A stretch of 7,431 bases of DNA from Nitrososphaeria archaeon (lineage in GTDB: Archaea > Thermoproteota > Nitrososphaeria > Nitrososphaerales > Nitrososphaeraceae). Below are positions 6,068 through 7,431 of the stretch, piece after piece. Made by a program: the position numbers and the translations under genes. Under the pieces are notes generated by a model. That model saw only the letters and a list, made by a program, of their open reading frames with translations, was not told the origin of the DNA and did no database searches. The stretch covers positions 1 to 7,431 of the forward strand of contig JAJPIN010000061.1 in assembly GCA_021324715.1 (NCBI GenBank), given 5' to 3'. How positions within the stretch are numbered: position 1 is the first letter of the stretch; every line of letters begins with the position of its first letter.

Positions 6068-6150
6068 CCTAAACACAGGCAACTGGTGGCTCGGTTGTTT
6101 CTTGTTCATCATTCAACCGCGTTTCCATCAGTTGCTATACTGTCTTTTTT
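6068..6150 (+). ncRNA. Candidate small structured RNA with two-part stem
   Basis: GCAACTGGTGG (6079-6089) pairs with CCATCAGTTGC (6125-6135), giving 11 bp with one G-U pair. Inside it CGGTTG (6092-6097) pairs perfectly with CAACCG (6114-6119) around a 16-base loop. The two stems are joined by an asymmetric internal loop (2 and 5 bases). A TATA box lies the right distance upstream and six T's (6145-6150) follow, as in an independent archaeal small RNA of about 80 bases. The alternatives are a terminator for the 81-aa gene or the minus-strand micro-frame that overlaps it (19 codons, 6128-6069). No known RNA family was recognised. Confidence 0.4.
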
Positions 6151-6265
6151 AAACCTTATGTTATTCTTGAACTTATCTTACTACAAATAACTGCAAATGC
6201 GTGCAAATAGAACTGATTTTAATCGATAGAAAAATCTCCTAAAATAGTTTTATACTTTTTTGAGC

Positions 6266-6379
6266 ATGATTTATCATCAACTCCGTCAACTCCGCTGGTG
6301 GGATAGAGTGCCAAGATTCTATGTCCCGCTAGTTTCTAATAATTCTGTACTCACTCTTTTTAACAGACTTTGTATATAA
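6266..6379 (+). CDS. Doubtful 37-aa frame containing a 9-base tandem repeat
   Basis: ATG at 6266 opens 37 codons to TAA at 6377-6379. The product (MIYHQLRQLRWWDRVPRFY, then VPLVSNN...) is rich in Arg, Trp and Tyr, which is unusual for random AT-rich DNA. The perfect tandem repeat TCAACTCCG (6277-6285, 6286-6294) produces the QLR-QLR repeat. GGGATAGA (6300-6307) and TCTATGTCCC (6318-6327) inside the frame form a bulged hairpin, so the stretch may instead be an RNA or the relic of a larger gene. A TTTTATAC element (6248-6255) is too close for a leaderless start. No family recognised. Confidence 0.25.
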   Translation: MIYHQLRQLRWWDRVPRFYVPLVSNNSVLTLFNRLCI

Positions 6380-6413
6380 ATTGCCAATAATTATAAAATT
6401 TTACTTTTAATAT

Positions 6414-6428
6414 AAAAAAAAGAAAAAA
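6414..6428 (-). terminator. T-rich terminator of the plastocyanin-like gene
   Basis: On the minus strand, runs of six and eight T's separated by one C begin 7 bases after the stop codon (6435-6437). Oligo-T tracts of this kind are the usual intrinsic termination signal in archaea and need no hairpin. Confidence 0.65.
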
Positions 6429-6434
6429 GGAGAC

Positions 6435-6905
6435 TTAGTTTACTACTACTTGACCCTTCATATAAGGATGAAGAGTGCAATAGTAGTCAAATGTTCCTGC
6501 GTCACTAAATGTGTGCTGAAATGTTTTTCCTCCTGTTATATAACCTGATTTAAATATTGTACCAGATTCTCCCCCTTGAGCACTTCCTGATATTACCGTG
6601 TGAATTGTCGAATCACCATTTTTCCAAGTTACTGTTGTGCCCTTTGATACTGTTAATTTTGGAGGGTCAAAGAATTTGGCATTGCTTGGAGAAGACGATC
6701 CGGGCGAAATAATTACTGTAGGACCAGATGTCGTAGGAGGGGTTGATGTTTTTGCTGCTGAGGACTGGTTTTGGTTGCCAGATTGATTTCCTGCTTGTGT
6801 AGCATTGCCCATAGCAAATACTGCTGTCGAATGCATTGCTAATAGACCGCTCATCATTTCGCAAATTGCTAGTGCTAACACTAGTGTCAATGTCTTATTA
6901 GTCAT
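6435..6905 (-). CDS. Secreted plastocyanin-like blue copper protein (cupredoxin)
   Basis: The 156-residue protein has a signal peptide (1 to about 31, ending AVFA), a low-complexity Asn/Gln/Ser/Thr/Pro linker (about 33-75) and one cupredoxin domain (about 76-156). Type 1 copper ligands are all present: His102 in STIHTV, then Cys143, His146 and Met149 in the C-terminal loop YYCTLHPYMKG. Sequons at Asn34, 40 and 46 suggest a glycosylated stalk. Ammonia-oxidising archaea encode many such proteins, which are thought to carry electrons outside the membrane in place of cytochrome c. Redox partner and potential cannot be read here. The gene stands alone, with its own TATA box and a T-rich terminator. 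The ATG at 6905 fits the leaderless spacing and gives a complete signal peptide. Confidence 0.92.
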   Translation of the reverse strand: MTNKTLTLVLALAICEMMSGLLAMHSTAVFAMGNATQAGNQSGNQNQSSAAKTSTPPTTSGPTVIISPGSSSPSNAKFFDPPKLTVSKGTTVTWKNGDSTIHTVISGSAQGGESGTIFKSGYITGGKTFQHTFSDAGTFDYYCTLHPYMKGQVVVN

Positions 6906-6924
6906 GTGACTGGTTTATTGTTTT

Positions 6925-6933
6925 TAATATTTA
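6925..6933 (-). promoter_or_regulatory. TATA box of the plastocyanin-like gene
   Basis: TAAATATTA on the minus strand is centred 24 bases before the ATG at 6905, consistent with a leaderless mRNA. The inverted repeat GTTAC-CA-GTAAC (6947-6958) lies about 13 bases further upstream, in a position where an activator or repressor could act on the promoter. Confidence 0.5.
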
Positions 6934-6988
6934 TTAGGTGATCTACGTTACCAGTAACTTAGGTAAGTCAAGTTCTTATAGGTGGTTC

Positions 6989-6997
6989 AATAATATT
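6989..6997 (+). promoter_or_regulatory. TATA-like element ahead of the hairpin at 7024-7068
   Basis: AATAATATT is centred near 6993. Transcription would begin around 7018-7020, a few bases before the first arm of the 11-bp inverted repeat. The match to a TATA consensus is moderate. Confidence 0.35.
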
Positions 6998-7018
6998 TGC
7001 CAACTCTTTTAACACAAT

Positions 7019-7075
7019 CATGCAACCGGTGGGAACTCTGTCTGCATTCGAGTCCACTCCCACCGGTTTTCTATC
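7019..7075 (+). ncRNA. Candidate small RNA or strong hairpin terminator
   Basis: AACCGGTGGGA (7024-7034) and TCCCACCGGTT (7058-7068) form a perfect 11-bp GC-rich stem, striking in this AT-rich DNA. The 23-base loop contains a further 4-bp match, ACTC (7035-7038) with GAGT (7050-7053). TTTT and pyrimidine-rich sequence follow directly, and stronger T runs follow at 7115 and 7145. The TATA-like element at 6989-6997 would start RNA at the foot of the stem. The loop lacks a tRNA cloverleaf or anticodon arm. It is far from any gene end for which it could be a terminator. Confidence 0.4.
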
Positions 7076-7275
7076 TATCTTATAATAATATATTCACTAT
7101 ATTTCCTCTTTTAGTTTTTTTTCTTCCCTAGTATAATATGCGAGTTTTTTTAATCTTTTATAACTATTCCCTGGATGGAGCGCCTTTAAGCAGAAGTAAA
7201 GGAAGCAAATGCAATGAATGGGTTAAGTAATTAGTTCATATTTCAGATTCTTGCTGAAGATATGTCGGAATTGTG

Positions 7276-7300
7276 GTAACGTTACACTATATTATAAATA
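7276..7300 (+). promoter_or_regulatory. Palindrome plus TATA box, putative regulated promoter
   Basis: The perfect palindrome GTAACGTTAC (7276-7285) ends 7 bases before TATAAATA (7293-7300). A site directly upstream of TATA/BRE is a common activator or repressor position in archaea. RNA would start near 7322, about 24 bases before the ATG at 7346. Confidence 0.45.
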
Positions 7301-7345
7301 AAAAAAGTTGAAAGTGATCATTGACCCTGCTCAAACTGACTAGAC

Positions 7346-7431
7346 ATGTTCCTGATTTCGTTGTGGACTTATTGTTTTGAAGCCATAGTTGGTAATGGAA
7401 TATTCATTAGTAAGAGATGGGACGCAATTGA
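7346..7431 (+). CDS. Possible 5' end of a protein gene (runs off right edge)
   Basis: ATG at 7346 opens 28 codons to the window edge without a stop. The peptide begins MFLISLWTYCFEAIVGNGIF and continues ISKRWDAI. The hydrophobic start could be a membrane segment, but too little is visible to assign a family. A TATA box at 7293-7300 suits a transcript with a leader of about 24 bases; no Shine-Dalgarno site is evident. A frame this short could be open by chance. Confidence 0.3.
   Translation, partial: MFLISLWTYCFEAIVGNGIFISKRWDAI

Larger units (their letters stand above)
6010..6434. other. Gene-poor stretch with candidate small RNA, hairpin and a short frame
   Basis: Between the 81-aa protein gene and the plastocyanin-like gene there is no frame of ordinary size. 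The stretch holds a TATA box with a structured element behind it (6039-6150), a short plus-strand frame containing a 9-base tandem repeat and a bulged hairpin (6266-6379), and the T-rich terminator of the plastocyanin-like gene at its right end. A TATATAAA element at 6373-6380 has no gene at the right distance on either strand. Confidence 0.55.
6906..7345. other. Gene-poor stretch right of the plastocyanin-like gene
   Basis: No protein gene of ordinary size was found on either strand. In order it holds the plastocyanin promoter and an inverted repeat (6947-6958), a TATA-like site with a long perfect hairpin behind it (6989-7068), two T runs (T8 at 7115-7122, T7 at 7145-7151), a further TATA-like site (CTTTTATAAC, about 7156-7164) with nothing clear after it, and a palindrome plus TATA box near 7276-7300. 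Confidence 0.55.

Noticed and set aside
6069..6128. Minus-strand 19-residue frame with an acidic, Pro-containing product ending PPVACV
   Set aside because: Very short, no ribosome site, and it overlaps the inverted repeat. The peptide looks somewhat protein-like, so I mention it as an alternative to the RNA but do not annotate it.
6277..6294. Tandem 9-base repeat as the start of a CRISPR or satellite array
   Set aside because: Only two directly adjacent units with no spacers; better seen as a local duplication.
7024..7068. tRNA-like look of the hairpin (TTCGAGTCC near a GC-rich paired end)
   Set aside because: The stem is 11 bp with a 23-base loop. There is no D arm, anticodon arm or full cloverleaf on either strand.

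Overview
The window looks like chromosomal DNA of an AT-rich ammonia-oxidising archaeon (Nitrososphaeria/Thaumarchaeota, probably near Nitrososphaera or Nitrosocosmicus). This rests on gene content and promoter style, not on a search. It holds a secreted plastocyanin-like copper protein with a Ser/Thr/Asn-rich stalk, a secreted PsbP-like protein, and a SelB-like factor with a decayed GTPase domain. Archaeal TATA boxes sit about 22-26 bases before several start codons, as expected for leaderless mRNAs. GTG and TTG starts are used. I see no tRNA, rRNA, insertion sequence or CRISPR array.

Layout. Bases 1-176 are the 5' end of a small minus-strand gene with a helix-hairpin-helix-like sequence. 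It diverges from a SelB/EF-Tu-like gene (328-1260, +). A 475-base gap follows, with a weak hairpin and a possible decayed minus-strand frame (1517-1690). Next come an M32 carboxypeptidase (1736-3235, +) and an MDR-family dehydrogenase with a TTG start (3405-4457, +). The dehydrogenase converges on the PsbP-like gene (4635-5219, -), and a perfect 18-base palindrome lies between them.

Bases 5349-5674 are the most interesting part and hold genes too short for ordinary gene calling. A 47-residue zinc-ribbon protein (5451-5594) overlaps by ATGA a 27-residue hydrophobic peptide (5591-5674). A second copy of that peptide's C-terminal half lies just upstream (5349-5408). The two copies differ almost only at synonymous positions, which is good evidence that the peptide is translated and conserved. 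An 81-residue conserved small protein follows (5764-6009).

The last 1.4 kb holds the plastocyanin-like gene (6435-6905, -) between two gene-poor stretches. Each stretch has a strong inverted repeat placed just where a TATA box would start transcription (6079-6135 and 7024-7068), so both are small-RNA candidates. A plus-strand frame at 7346 runs off the right edge.

The larger genes do not form one pathway. They mix housekeeping functions (peptide turnover, redox, translation-factor paralogue) with cell-surface proteins. The only operon-like unit is the peptide / zinc ribbon / peptide cluster.
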